A DNA stretch of 9,935 nt. It comes from Actinomycetota bacterium. Its GTDB lineage: Bacteria > Actinomycetota > Acidimicrobiia > Acidimicrobiales > JACDEA01. This document shows, piece after piece, positions 1 to 8,101 of this stretch. The stretch spans positions 1 to 9,935 of the forward strand of contig JACDEA010000050.1 in the NCBI GenBank assembly GCA_013816725.1. Direction: 5' to 3'. The notes under the pieces are model-generated. The model saw nothing but the letters and a program-made list of their open reading frames with translations, had not been told where the DNA came from and did no database searches. The position numbers were made by a program, and so were the translations under genes. Numbering within the stretch: position 1 is the stretch's first letter; the number at the start of each line of letters is the position of its first letter.

Positions 1-42
1 GTGCTCACCGGGCTCGAACGGCAGACCGTGATCGAGGCGTGA
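1..42 (+). CDS. C-terminal end of an unidentified upstream gene (partial)
   Basis: Frame 1 is open from the window edge to a TGA at 40-42 and encodes the 13-residue tail VLTGLERQTVIEA. The TGA overlaps the GTG start of the next gene in the sequence GTGA (39-42), the 4-base overlap typical of translationally coupled operon genes. That arrangement is the main reason to believe this is a real gene end. Too little is visible to name a product. Function is unknown. Confidence 0.5.
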   Translation: MLTGLERQTVIEA

Positions 43-1223
43 GCAGCCGCGAGCCGCTGCCGCCGCTGGTCAAGCGCCTCGGCTGGGTCAGCTTCTTCAA
101 CGACGCCGCCGGCGAGTTGTTGTATCCCGTCATCCCGCTTTTCCTCACCATCACGCTCGGCGCTCCTGTCGCGGTGGTCGGGCTGGTCGAGGGCCTGGCC
201 GACGGCGTGGCCACCGGCCTCAAAGCGTTGGCCGGCTACATCGCCGACCGGGCGCGCGAGCACCGGCGCATGGTGCAGTTCGGGTACGCCATCGGCGCGG
301 TGGCCAAGCCGTTGATCGGCTTGGCGCCGGCGTGGGGGTTCGTCGCCGGGCTTCGCGTCGCCGACCGCGTCGGCAAGGCGGTCCGCGGTGTTCCCCGCGA
401 CCTGATGATCACCGAAGCGGTCCCGCCCGGCGACCGTGGGCGAGCGTTCGGCTTTCACCGGGCCATGGACAGCGCGGGCGCGGTCGTCGGTCCGTTGGTC
501 GCAGTCGCCGGTGTGATGTTGTTGGGCGAGGGGCGGCTGCGCCCACTCTTCGCCGTGGCCGTGATTCCCAGCGCGGCGGCGCTGCTGCTACTCCGACGCC
601 TTCCCCGGACGACGCGGCGGTCGGACAAGAAGTGGGAGCCCACGCCGTTGCCGTGGCGCGGTCCCTACGGCGCCTTTCTCGTCGTCACCGCCGTCTTCTC
701 CTTGGTGAATTCCTCGGACGCGTTCTTGTTGCTCCGGGGCAAGAACCTGGGCCTGTCCGTTCTCCAGGTGATCCTTGCTTACGCCATCTACAACGTCCTC
801 TACACGGCCCTCAGCTACCCGGCCGGCGTCCGCTCCGACCGGGTCGGGCGCATCGCCCTCTACGGCCTCGGCTTGGTCGTGTTCGCGGTGGTGTACGGCG
901 GGTTCGCGCTGGCCGGATCGTCGGCGCCGGTGTGGCCGCTGCTCGCGCTCTACGGCGTGTACATGGCGTTCACCGACGGGATCGGCCGCGCCCTGGTCGT
1001 CGACCTGGTCCCGGCCGACGTGCGAGGAAAAGCCCTGGGCGTCCACCAAGCGGTGACCGGCGCCTGCGTCCTCGTCGCCGGGGTCACGGCCGGGATCCTG
1101 TGGGAGACCGTCTCCCCGAGGGCGCCGTTCGCTCTCGGCGCGGTGGGCGCCATTCTCGCCGCGGTGCTCCTCGTCACCACGGTTCGCCCGCCAGTTGGAG
1201 CGGCGTCCGAATCAACGGCATAG
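39..1223 (+). CDS. Major facilitator superfamily transporter
   Basis: A 394-residue protein of the usual 12-helix MFS size. The N-terminal half carries a motif-A-like cytoplasmic loop (GYIADRAREHRR, about residues 66-77) and a conserved block at about 108-153 (ADRVGKAVRGVPRDL, then GRAFGFHRAMDSAGAVVGPL). This block is shared by a group of uncharacterised MFS_1 proteins often annotated as multidrug or sugar-phosphate-like carriers. The C-terminal half repeats the loop as GVRSDRVGRI (263-272). A basic cytoplasmic linker (about 186-208) separates the halves. The GTG start at 39 overlaps the preceding stop (GTGA), so translation is probably coupled. It is followed 10 bp later by a DUF47 gene and then a phosphate permease. 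Co-transcription suggests a link to phosphate or phosphorylated or toxic anions, but the substrate cannot be read from the sequence. Family assignment is secure; function is open. Confidence 0.9.
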   Translation: MSSREPLPPLVKRLGWVSFFNDAAGELLYPVIPLFLTITLGAPVAVVGLVEGLADGVATGLKALAGYIADRAREHRRMVQFGYAIGAVAKPLIGLAPAWGFVAGLRVADRVGKAVRGVPRDLMITEAVPPGDRGRAFGFHRAMDSAGAVVGPLVAVAGVMLLGEGRLRPLFAVAVIPSAAALLLLRRLPRTTRRSDKKWEPTPLPWRGPYGAFLVVTAVFSLVNSSDAFLLLRGKNLGLSVLQVILAYAIYNVLYTALSYPAGVRSDRVGRIALYGLGLVVFAVVYGGFALAGSSAPVWPLLALYGVYMAFTDGIGRALVVDLVPADVRGKALGVHQAVTGACVLVAGVTAGILWETVSPRAPFALGAVGAILAAVLLVTTVRPPVGAASESTA

Positions 1224-1233
1224 TTTCGCCGCC

Positions 1234-1854
1234 ATGCGCTTCAAGATGGTCCCCACCGACGACCGCTTCTTCGGGCTCTTCCGCGACGCGGCCGGCAACG
1301 TGGCCGAGTGCAGCCGCCGCCTGCGGGACGTTCTCGGGTCGGACTTCACCGATCTGGCCACCGGCCACGCCCGGATCATCGAGTGCGAGCAACTGGGCGA
1401 CGAGCTGACGCGCGACATCGTCCGCCGCCTCAACTCGACGTTCGTCACGCCGTTCGATCGCGAGGACATCCACGCCCTGGCCGAAGAACTCGACGACGTC
1501 GTCGACGACATGATGGCGGTGTCGCACCGGCTCCAGCTGGCGTCGCTCGACCGGCCCCTGCCCGAGCTACGCGACCAGGCCGACGTTCTCGTCGCCATGG
1601 CCGACGAGACCGTGGCCCTGATGCAGCGCCTCGAGTCGATGAAGAACGTGCAGCCGCACCTCGACGCCATCGACCGCCTCGAGAGCGAGGGCGACGCGCT
1701 CTACCGCCGCACCCTGGCCCGCCTCTTCAGCGGCGAGTTCGACGCGCTGGACGTGATCCGCTGGAAGGACATCGTCGAAGCCCTCGAGGCCGCGCTGAAC
1801 ACCATCGAAGATGTGTCGAACGTCGTCGAGTCCATCGTCTTGAAGCACGCCTGA
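1234..1854 (+). CDS. DUF47 family PhoU-like protein (Pit accessory protein)
   Basis: A 206-residue, almost entirely helical cytoplasmic protein with the standard length and motifs of the DUF47/PhoU-like family. These include the N-terminal FFGLFRDAAGNV (about 12-23), the hallmark TPFDREDIHALAEELDDVVDDM (about 72-93), and a C-terminal acidic helix pair ending NTIEDVSNVVESIVLKHA. DUF47 genes are very commonly placed directly before PiT phosphate permeases and are thought to modulate them. Here the permease starts 16 bp downstream. I chose ATG 1234 because the conserved N-terminus begins there. An in-frame TTG at 1195 would overlap the MFS gene by 29 bases and add an atypical extension. No clear Shine-Dalgarno sequence precedes the ATG, so expression may depend on translation of the upstream gene. 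It is distinct from the true PhoU encoded at 3027-3707. Confidence 0.93.
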   Translation: MRFKMVPTDDRFFGLFRDAAGNVAECSRRLRDVLGSDFTDLATGHARIIECEQLGDELTRDIVRRLNSTFVTPFDREDIHALAEELDDVVDDMMAVSHRLQLASLDRPLPELRDQADVLVAMADETVALMQRLESMKNVQPHLDAIDRLESEGDALYRRTLARLFSGEFDALDVIRWKDIVEALEAALNTIEDVSNVVESIVLKHA

Positions 1855-1870
1855 AGGAATCGCCTGGCGA

Positions 1871-2863
1871 ATGGAACTCGGGGTCGTCATCGTCATTCTC
1901 GTCGCGCTCGCGTTCGATTTCGTCAACGGCTTTCACGACGCGGCCAACTCGATCGCGACGGTGGTTTCGACGCACGTGCTCACGCCGCGTCTGGCAGTTG
2001 CCTGGGCCGCGTTCTTCAACTTCGTGGCCTTCCTGGTCTTCGGCACCCACGTGGCCAACACCATCGCCAAGGACGTCGTCGTACAGGACGTGCTGTCGAT
2101 CGGAGTGGTGTTCGCCGGGCTGATCGGCGCGATCGCGTGGGACCTCATCACCTTCTACCTCGGCCTGCCCACCAGCTCGTCGCACGCGTTGGTCGGCGGC
2201 ATTTCCGGCGCGGCGATCGCCAAGGCCGGCGGTCATGTCCTGGTGGAGTCGGGCCTGCGCAAGATCGGCGTGTTCATCGTGTTGTCGCCGCTGGTCGGGT
2301 TGGCTCTGGGGCTGCTGATCACCGTCTTGATCTCGTGGCTGTTCCACCGCGTCCGCAACGTCGACCGCCTCAACCGTGGGTTCCGTCGCGGTCAGCTGGT
2401 GTCGGCCGCCGCGTTCAGCCTGGGCCACGGCGCCAACGACGCGCAGAAGACGATGGGGATCATCCTGGCCGTGCTGATCGCCAGCAACCATGTGCCGAAG
2501 ACCTCGAGCGTGCCGTTGTGGGTCGTCCTCGCCGCCCACACGGCAATCGGGTTGGGGACGCTCAGCGGGGGCTGGAGGATCGTGAAGACCATGGGTTCGA
2601 AAATCACGCGGCTCCAGCCGGCCGGCGGCGTGGCCGCAGAGACCGCTGCGGCCGCCACGCTGTTCTTCACCTCGCGGGCCGGGATCCCGGTGTCGACGAC
2701 GCACACGATCACCGGGGCCATCGTCGGGGTGGGCGCTGCCCACCGCCTGTCGGCCGTTCGCTGGGGCGTGGCCGGTCGCGTCGTGTGGGCATGGGTACTG
2801 ACGATTCCCGGCGCGCTGGCCATCAGCTACGCAACGTTCCAGCTCATGAAGGTGTTCACCTGA
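1871..2863 (+). CDS. pit: PiT family inorganic phosphate permease (low affinity)
   Basis: A 330-residue integral membrane protein of the PiT family, which moves inorganic phosphate (as metal-phosphate or with cations) across the cytoplasmic membrane. The internal duplication typical of PiT is visible. The N-terminal signature is DFVNGFHDAANSIATVVST (16-34), and its counterpart is FSLGHGANDAQKTMGII (182-198). The second duplicated element occurs as GLPTSSSHALVGG (98-110) and GIPVSTTHTITGAIVGVG (271-288). The conserved aspartates of the two HD/ND motifs (D23, D190) are present. A basic loop at about 159-174 is cytoplasmic. The length matches shorter bacterial Pit proteins. The ATG at 1871 is preceded by AAGGAA (1854-1859) at 11 bases, overlapping the DUF47 stop. 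It forms an operon with the DUF47 gene and probably the MFS gene, and its stop overlaps the start of the next small gene. No PHO-box-like repeat lies upstream, as expected for a constitutive low-affinity system. Confidence 0.96.
   Translation: MELGVVIVILVALAFDFVNGFHDAANSIATVVSTHVLTPRLAVAWAAFFNFVAFLVFGTHVANTIAKDVVVQDVLSIGVVFAGLIGAIAWDLITFYLGLPTSSSHALVGGISGAAIAKAGGHVLVESGLRKIGVFIVLSPLVGLALGLLITVLISWLFHRVRNVDRLNRGFRRGQLVSAAAFSLGHGANDAQKTMGIILAVLIASNHVPKTSSVPLWVVLAAHTAIGLGTLSGGWRIVKTMGSKITRLQPAGGVAAETAAAATLFFTSRAGIPVSTTHTITGAIVGVGAAHRLSAVRWGVAGRVVWAWVLTIPGALAISYATFQLMKVFT
2848..2854 (+). promoter_or_regulatory. Ribosome binding site for the 55-aa membrane protein
   Basis: GAAGGTG lies inside the last codons of the phosphate permease gene, 8 bases before the ATG at 2863. 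It is a good Shine-Dalgarno match at good spacing and is the main sequence support that the short downstream reading frame is translated. Confidence 0.5.
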
Positions 2864-3030
2864 TGGTCGACCGGAGAGCAGGCGTATTCCTCGTGTTCGC
2901 CGGCATGTGTATCGCGCTCGCTCCCGTGGCCGAACCCGAGTTCCGGTGGGTGTGCGTTACCTTCGCCGCGATCTACGTGCTGCTCAGCGTGGCGTCGGCG
3001 CTCGACGCCCGTTCGCGGTCGCGTCGCTAA
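2863..3030 (+). CDS. Small two-helix membrane protein, function unknown
   Basis: A 55-residue reading frame starting in TGATG, so its ATG shares one base with the permease stop (2861-2863). It has a Shine-Dalgarno GAAGGTG 8 bases upstream. The protein is a short basic N-terminus (MVDRRAG), a hydrophobic segment at about 8-22 (VFLVFAGMCIALAPV), a short acidic turn (AEPEF), a second hydrophobic segment at about 29-46, and a very basic tail (DARSRSRR). The charge distribution predicts a hairpin with both ends in the cytoplasm. It is not a recognised family to me. Its position directly after pit suggests an accessory or regulatory subunit of the permease, but this is inference. Its TAA (3028-3030) overlaps the TAG of phoU on the other strand. 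It is too short to exclude a chance frame completely, but spacing, RBS and topology all agree. Confidence 0.7.
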   Translation: MVDRRAGVFLVFAGMCIALAPVAEPEFRWVCVTFAAIYVLLSVASALDARSRSRR

Positions 3031-3707
3031 AGCGCCGGGCCCACATCTCGTCGTGGCGCGAACTTGCCCGTAACCATGTAGGCGACGCGCTCGGCCACGT
3101 TCACGGCGTGGTCGGCGACTCGCTCGAAGTAGCGGCCCACCAACGCGATCTGTACGGCGCGCTGGATGGCGGCGTCGTCGGTGGCCTGCGCCGCGAAGAT
3201 CACCCGAAACAGGTCCTTCTGCAAGTCGTCCATCACGTCGTCCATGTCGGAGAGCGCGGCAGCCCGCTCCGGATCGCGGTCGGCGAAGGTGTCGACCGCG
3301 AGCCGCACTTGCACCCCAGCCTGTTCGCGCATCCGGTCGATGAGCCCGCGCACCTTCGGCTCCAGCGGTTGCGGGTACAGCCGGCGCGTCGCCTTGGCCA
3401 CGTTGACCATCAGGTCGCCCACCCGCTCGAGCTCGTGGATAACCCGCAGCACGGTGACGAGGGTGCGTAGGTCGCCGGCCATGGGCTGCTGACGCGCCAG
3501 CAACAGGTAGGTGCGGTCTTCGATGGAGTGGGTGAGGTCGTCCAGGACGGCGTCGTGGGCGACGACGCGCTCGGCCGCGCCCAGGTCGGCGTCGAGGAAC
3601 GCGCCGGTGGCCGCCTCGATCGCTTCGGACGCCATCACGCCGAGGCGCACGACGTCGGCGTGCAACTCGTCCAGCTCCTCGTGGAACAGCTTCCGGGTCT
3701 CGGTCAT
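3027..3707 (-). CDS. phoU: Phosphate transport system regulator PhoU
   Basis: A 226-residue all-helical cytoplasmic protein made of two PhoU repeats. Repeat one has HDAVLDDLTHSIEDRTYLLL, then RQQPMAGDLRTL and ELERVGDLMVNVAK (about 51-105). Repeat two ends in RYFERVADHAVNVAERVAYMVTG (about 192-214). The two ExxxD-type metal-binding motifs, ELERVGD (E94/D98) and FERVAD (E195/D199), are intact. PhoU links the Pst transporter to the sensor kinase and is needed to keep the regulon off when phosphate is ample. The ATG at 3707 overlaps the regX3 stop (ATGA, 3704-3707), so it is the last gene of the pst unit. A longer in-frame start at 3866 lies inside regX3 and is not credible. AGGCGGGG just upstream may serve as RBS. 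The stop TAG overlaps the convergent small gene's TAA by 4 bases. Confidence 0.95.
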   Translation of the reverse strand: MTETRKLFHEELDELHADVVRLGVMASEAIEAATGAFLDADLGAAERVVAHDAVLDDLTHSIEDRTYLLLARQQPMAGDLRTLVTVLRVIHELERVGDLMVNVAKATRRLYPQPLEPKVRGLIDRMREQAGVQVRLAVDTFADRDPERAAALSDMDDVMDDLQKDLFRVIFAAQATDDAAIQRAVQIALVGRYFERVADHAVNVAERVAYMVTGKFAPRRDVGPAL

Positions 3708-4426
3708 GCGTCGCCCCGCCTGCCTTTCGGGATCTCGAAGCGGTACCCCAAACCGCGAATCGTCGTTATGCGCGTCGGTCGGGCCGGGTCGTCCTCGATG
3801 CGCCCGCGCAAACGCTTGATGTGCACGTCGAGCGTCTTGGTGTCGCCGACGTATGTCGCGCCCCACACCCGATCGATGAGCGTGTCGCGGGTCAGGACTC
3901 GCCCGGCGTTGGCCAGCAGCAGCTCGAGCAGCTCGAACTCCTTGAGCGGCAGCTTCACCTCATCGCCCCGCACGGTGACCTCGTGGCGTTCGGGATCGAG
4001 CTGCACATCACCGACGTCGAGTCGCTCGCCACTGACGTCGTCCTGTGACGACTTCGGCGCTCGGCGCATCACCGCGCGCATGCGGGCCACCAGCTCGCGC
4101 ATTCGGTACGGCTTGGTGACGTAATCGTCGGCGCCGACCTCGAGGCCCACGACGGTGTCGATCTCGGCGTCCTTCGCCGTCACCATCACGATCGGCACTG
4201 CGGAACGGGCCCGGATCTGGCGGCACACCTCGAGGCCAGAGATTCCCGGCAGCATCAGGTCGAGAAGCACGACGTCGGGCTGCACCACGTCGAAGAGGGC
4301 GAGGGCCTGCGGACCGTCGGCGGCGACGTGCACGGCAAAGCCCTCGCGCTTGAGCCCCACCGTGAGCGCCTCGGTGAACGACTTCTCGTCGTCGACGACG
4401 AGGACGGTGGCCTCGTCGGGTTTCAA
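3704..4426 (-). CDS. regX3: OmpR/PhoB-family response regulator, RegX3-like
   Basis: A 240-residue two-domain regulator. The receiver domain (about 7-118) has the acidic pocket DDE (12-14), phospho-acceptor Asp56 in LLDLMLPG, switch Thr83 in MVTAKD, and Lys105 in TKPY. The winged-helix DNA-binding domain (about 135-232) carries LPLKEFELLELLLANAGRVL and DRVWGATYVGDTKTLDVHIK, then RGLGYRFE. These blocks closely match what I know of mycobacterial RegX3, the phosphate-starvation regulator, more than E. coli PhoB. The start is TTG at 4426. It overlaps the kinase stop as TTGA (4423-4426) and has AGGAG 6 bases upstream (4433-4437). No better start precedes the receiver domain. The expected target is the GTTCACC tandem repeat ahead of pstS, which would make the gene autoregulated because it lies in the same unit. 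Confidence 0.96.
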   Translation of the reverse strand: MKPDEATVLVVDDEKSFTEALTVGLKREGFAVHVAADGPQALALFDVVQPDVVLLDLMLPGISGLEVCRQIRARSAVPIVMVTAKDAEIDTVVGLEVGADDYVTKPYRMRELVARMRAVMRRAPKSSQDDVSGERLDVGDVQLDPERHEVTVRGDEVKLPLKEFELLELLLANAGRVLTRDTLIDRVWGATYVGDTKTLDVHIKRLRGRIEDDPARPTRITTIRGLGYRFEIPKGRRGDA

Positions 4427-5486
4427 CCCGCGCTCCTGGGTATGCGCAGGACGAACGTGGATCCCTCGCCCTCGCGGGACACGACGGTGACGGTGCCGCC
4501 GTGGTTGTGGGCGACGTGGCGCACGATCGACAGGCCGAGCCCGCTCCCGCCCGTGTCGCGGCTGCGAGCCCGGTCGACGCGGTAAAACCGCTCGAATATT
4601 CGCTCGAGGTCGCGGCCGGGCACCCCGATTCCCTCGTCGCGGACGACGAAGTCGACCCAGTCGCCGTCGGCCCGGGCGACGACGTCGACCGAGGTCCCCT
4701 CATCCGAGTACGACACCGCGTTCTCGAGCAGGTTGGCCACTGCCGAGACCAGCTCGCTGCGGCGCCCGACCACGGCGAGACCGGGCTCGGCGCCACCGGG
4801 AACGATGGGGACGCCACGCGCCGCACTGCGGGGCGCGGCACGCTCGCATGCGGCGCTCACGATGTCGTCAACGGCGACCACCGCCAGTGCGCCTTCCCCC
4901 TCCGACTCGATGCGCGACAGGTCGAGCAGGTCGGCGATCATCCGCTCGGCTCGGTCGACTTCGGCGGTGACGCGTGCGGCCAGCCGCCGGATCACGGCGG
5001 GATCGTCCTCGTCGGCCAGCGCTTCGGCGAGGACCGACAACGCGCCGACGGGCGTGCGCAGCTCGTGACTCACGTTGGCAACGAAGTCGCGGCGTACTGC
5101 GTCGAGCTGGCGACGTTCGGTGACGTCGCGGATCACGGCAACCGTGCCGCCGGTGATGGGCTGCGCGTCGATCACCAGGGTGCGGGCAGGCGGGCCGAAC
5201 AACTCGACCGTGCGGTCGTAGGGAACGCCGACTCGGGCCCGCTCGAGCAACTCATCGACCGCCTTGGCAACGAGCACGTCGGCGCCTCGCGCTTCGACCA
5301 GCCCCTGCGCGGTGCGATTGCGGTAGAGCACGTGGCCATCCTCGTCGCACACGATGACCCCCTCGGGCAGCACGTCGAGCGCGCGCCGCAGGCGGCGGGT
5401 CTCACCGCTGGCCTCCGTGGCCCGGAGTGCGGCGCTGGCCGCGTCTTCCTCGGCCGTCGTCAGCCGTCGTTGCGCGGCGCGCCCGA

Positions 5487-5490
<4 letters not shown>
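4423..5490 (-). CDS. senX3: Phosphate sensor histidine kinase, SenX3/PhoR-like, without membrane segments
   Basis: A 355-residue kinase. Residues 1-35 are a charged helix, and a PAS domain spans about 36-125 (LDVLPEGVIVCDEDGHVLYRN). The dimerisation/phosphoacceptor domain holds His142 in FVANVSHELRTPVGAL. The catalytic domain has the N box NLLENA (253-258), G1 DEGIGV (285-290), F box FERFYRVD (299-306) and G2 GSGLGLS (315-321). The HisKA region resembles SenX3. Known SenX3 and PhoR proteins have N-terminal membrane helices, but none is present here. The ATG at 5490 overlaps the pstB stop (ATGA). The frame is open only to a stop at 5584-5586, and that stretch is hydrophilic with no ATG, GTG or TTG. 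The kinase should therefore be cytosolic and take its signal from PstSCAB through PhoU. It phosphorylates the regulator encoded next, with coupled translation. Confidence 0.94.
4433..4437 (-). promoter_or_regulatory. Ribosome binding site deciding the TTG start of regX3
   Basis: On the minus strand AGGAG sits 6 bases upstream of TTG 4426, inside the end of the kinase gene. It is the best Shine-Dalgarno seen in the minus-strand operon and supports the TTG start, since no ATG or GTG is available before the receiver domain. Confidence 0.6.
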
Positions 5491-6266
<776 letters not shown>

Positions 6267-7151
6267 CTAGGCGACCAACCGGCTCCGCCGCGTGAGCACA
6301 CGGGCGACGACAGTTAGACCGAGCACGACACCGATGAGGGTAAGCGCGCCGGCCCAGGCCCGCTGGACGGCCGGCGCATACGGCGAGGACACCTGGCGGA
6401 ACACGAACAGCGGCAGCGACGACTGCGGGCCTTTGAAGGCGTTGGGGTTGATGGCGTCGAACCCGAACGCGGTCAACAGGAGCGGCGCTGTCTCACCGGT
6501 CACTCGGGCCACGGCCAGCATCACCGCCGTCGTCAGTCCGGCCGACGCCGCCGGCAGCACGACGCGCAGCACCGTGCGGTACCGCGGGATTCCCAAGGCG
6601 TAGCTCGCCTCGCGCAGCTCGTCGGGGACGAGCTTGAGCATCTCCTCGGACGCGCGGACGACGACCGGCAACATCAGCACCGAAAGCGCGAACGCGGCGG
6701 CCAGGCCGGAGTAGCCCTTGTGCAGCGCCAGAACCCAGAACGCGTACACGAACAGGCCGGCGACGATCGACGGCACGCCCGTCATCACGTCGATGACGAA
6801 ACGCACCAGGGCGGCGAGGCGCCCCGACCCGTACTCAACGAGGTACACGGCGACGAGGAGACCCGCCGGCACCGACATCGCCGTAGCCAGCCCTACCTGT
6901 TCGAGCGTTCCCACGATGGCGTGATAAGCCCCCCCGCCCGGATCGCGATCGGCCACGCCGCGCATCGAGTGGGTGAAGAACCCCGCGGACAAGGCTCCGG
7001 CGCCGCGGCTGACCGTGTACCCGATCACCGCGAGAAGGGGCACCAACGCGGCGATCAACGCCACAGTCATCGCCGCGGCGGCGATGGTGTTCGCGGCCCG
7101 CCGGCGCGTGAAGTGCGACCGCCCCAGCGCGTGAGCGGAGTGAACCGTCAC
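6267..7151 (-). CDS. pstA: Phosphate ABC transporter permease PstA
   Basis: A 294-residue inner-membrane permease with about six helices. The N-terminal basic segment (RSHFTRRRAAN, 11-21) precedes helix one. A periplasmic loop follows (about 50-80, HSMRGVADRDPGGGAYHAIVG; this loop is characteristic of PstA). TGVPSIVAGLFVYAFWV is at about 124-140, and the EAA coupling loop ELREASYALGIPRYRTVLRV at 178-197 contacts PstB. ARVTGETAPLLLTAFG (215-230) is a PstA hallmark. The start is GTG at 7151, overlapping the pstC stop as GTGA (7148-7151). The same frame runs open upstream through pstC to 8051, but that part is a shadow and gives no permease sequence. The stop TAG at 6267-6269 abuts the pstB ATG. 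Confidence 0.96.
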   Translation of the reverse strand: MTVHSAHALGRSHFTRRRAANTIAAAAMTVALIAALVPLLAVIGYTVSRGAGALSAGFFTHSMRGVADRDPGGGAYHAIVGTLEQVGLATAMSVPAGLLVAVYLVEYGSGRLAALVRFVIDVMTGVPSIVAGLFVYAFWVLALHKGYSGLAAAFALSVLMLPVVVRASEEMLKLVPDELREASYALGIPRYRTVLRVVLPAASAGLTTAVMLAVARVTGETAPLLLTAFGFDAINPNAFKGPQSSLPLFVFRQVSSPYAPAVQRAWAGALTLIGVVLGLTVVARVLTRRSRLVA

Positions 7152-8101
7152 CGGCCCACTACCACGGAGCGGCGAACAACGAGCCGGCCCGCGACGTTGA
7201 CCACCAGCGTGATCGCGAACAGCACGAGACCCGATGCGATCAACGCCGCCCGCCCGAGTTCGTCGGCTTCGCCGAACTTGGTGGCGATGTTGGCGGCGAG
7301 GGAGTTGCCCCCCACCTCGGTGATGCGGAAGTTGACGGTGTACGCGGCGCCCATCACGAGCGCCACCGCGATGGTCTCGCCCAACGCGCGGCCCAGTCCC
7401 AGCATGGTGGCACCCACCAGCCCGCCCCGGCTGAACGGGAGGACCGCCGTGCGAATGGTTTCCCACGGCGTGGCCCCGAGCGCCTGCGCGGCCTCGCGGT
7501 TGGCCTGCGGCACCTGGTTGAAGATCTCGCGGGCGAGCGCGGCGACGATCGGGACGACCATGATCCCCAGGACGACCGCGCCGGCGAAGATCGACCGGCC
7601 GAACAATCCGCTGCGGTTGGCGAAGATCGGAACGAAGCCCAGCCAGCGGTCGAGAAAGCGCTCGACCGGTATCAAGGCCGGCACCAAAACGAGCAACCCC
7701 CACAGCCCGAACACGACGCTGGGCACCGCGGCCAGCAGGTCGACGAGGTAACCGAGGGGGCGGCCCATCCGCCGAGGCGCGACCTCGGTGAGGAAAAGGG
7801 CGGAACCCAGCGCGACGGGCACCGCGATCACCAGCGCAACGACGCTCGACACGACCGTGCCGAACGCCAGCGCGGCGATGCCGTACGCAGGGGGAGACGG
7901 CAACCACTGACGTTCGCTGAAGAAGCGCGGGCCCATCGCCCGGAACGCGGGCGCAGCCTGGATGGCGAGGAACAGGCCGATGGCCAGCAGCAGCACAAGC
8001 GCGGCCAGCCCCGTTGCCTGGGTCAGGCGACGAAAGGCGTCGTCCCGCCACCCGCTCGGCGACCGGGCCAGCGACGAATCTTGGGCGGCGACTGGGCTCA
8101 G
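7148..8101 (-). CDS. pstC: Phosphate ABC transporter permease PstC, probable CTG start
   Basis: An inner-membrane permease partner of PstA. Recognisable blocks are PAYGIAALAFGTVVSS, PRRMGRPLGYLVDLLAAVPSVVFG split over helices two and three, and the EAA loop NREAAQALGATPWETIRTAV. LGRALGETIAVALVMG and the PstC-typical NFRITEVGGNSLAANIATKF follow. From CTG 8101 it is 317 residues, a normal PstC length. The first ATG/GTG/TTG in frame is GTG 7996, in the middle of helix one. That start would drop 35 residues, including the basic cytoplasmic RDDAFRRLTQA lead. Between 7996 and the in-frame stop at 8303-8305 there is no ATG, GTG or TTG. CTG at 8099-8101 overlaps the pstS stop as CTGA, like the other junctions of this operon, and has GAAGGG 9 bases upstream. 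The gene identity is certain. The start is inferred. Confidence 0.9.
   Translation of the reverse strand: MSPVAAQDSSLARSPSGWRDDAFRRLTQATGLAALVLLLAIGLFLAIQAAPAFRAMGPRFFSERQWLPSPPAYGIAALAFGTVVSSVVALVIAVPVALGSALFLTEVAPRRMGRPLGYLVDLLAAVPSVVFGLWGLLVLVPALIPVERFLDRWLGFVPIFANRSGLFGRSIFAGAVVLGIMVVPIVAALAREIFNQVPQANREAAQALGATPWETIRTAVLPFSRGGLVGATMLGLGRALGETIAVALVMGAAYTVNFRITEVGGNSLAANIATKFGEADELGRAALIASGLVLFAITLVVNVAGRLVVRRSVVVGR

Noticed and set aside
332..1408. Long plus-strand frame of 358 codons overlapping the MFS and DUF47 genes
   Set aside because: Arg/Pro/Gly-rich translation with no family motifs; an alternate-frame shadow of high-GC coding sequence, and it overlaps two well-supported genes.
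1727..2743. Minus-strand frame of 338 codons opposite pit
   Set aside because: Rich in Asp/Arg/Gln/His with no recognisable domain; mirrors the codon pattern of the real permease gene on the other strand.
3708..3866. N-terminally extended PhoU starting at 3866
   Set aside because: The extra 53 residues lie within the DNA-binding domain of regX3 and do not look like PhoU; ATG 3707 overlaps the regX3 stop and gives a normal PhoU length.
4373..4379. Single GGTGAAC inside regX3 as a possible internal PHO box (others at about 2854-2860, 8910-8916 and 8953-8959)
   Set aside because: No second copy at 11-base spacing; each is explained by coding sequence. The best neighbour in regX3 is imperfect and at 12 bases.
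7152..8051. Upstream extension of the pstA frame making a 594-residue protein
   Set aside because: The added 300 residues are low-complexity Arg/Gly/Ala sequence antiparallel in character to pstC coding; the PstA family begins near GTG 7151, which overlaps the pstC stop.
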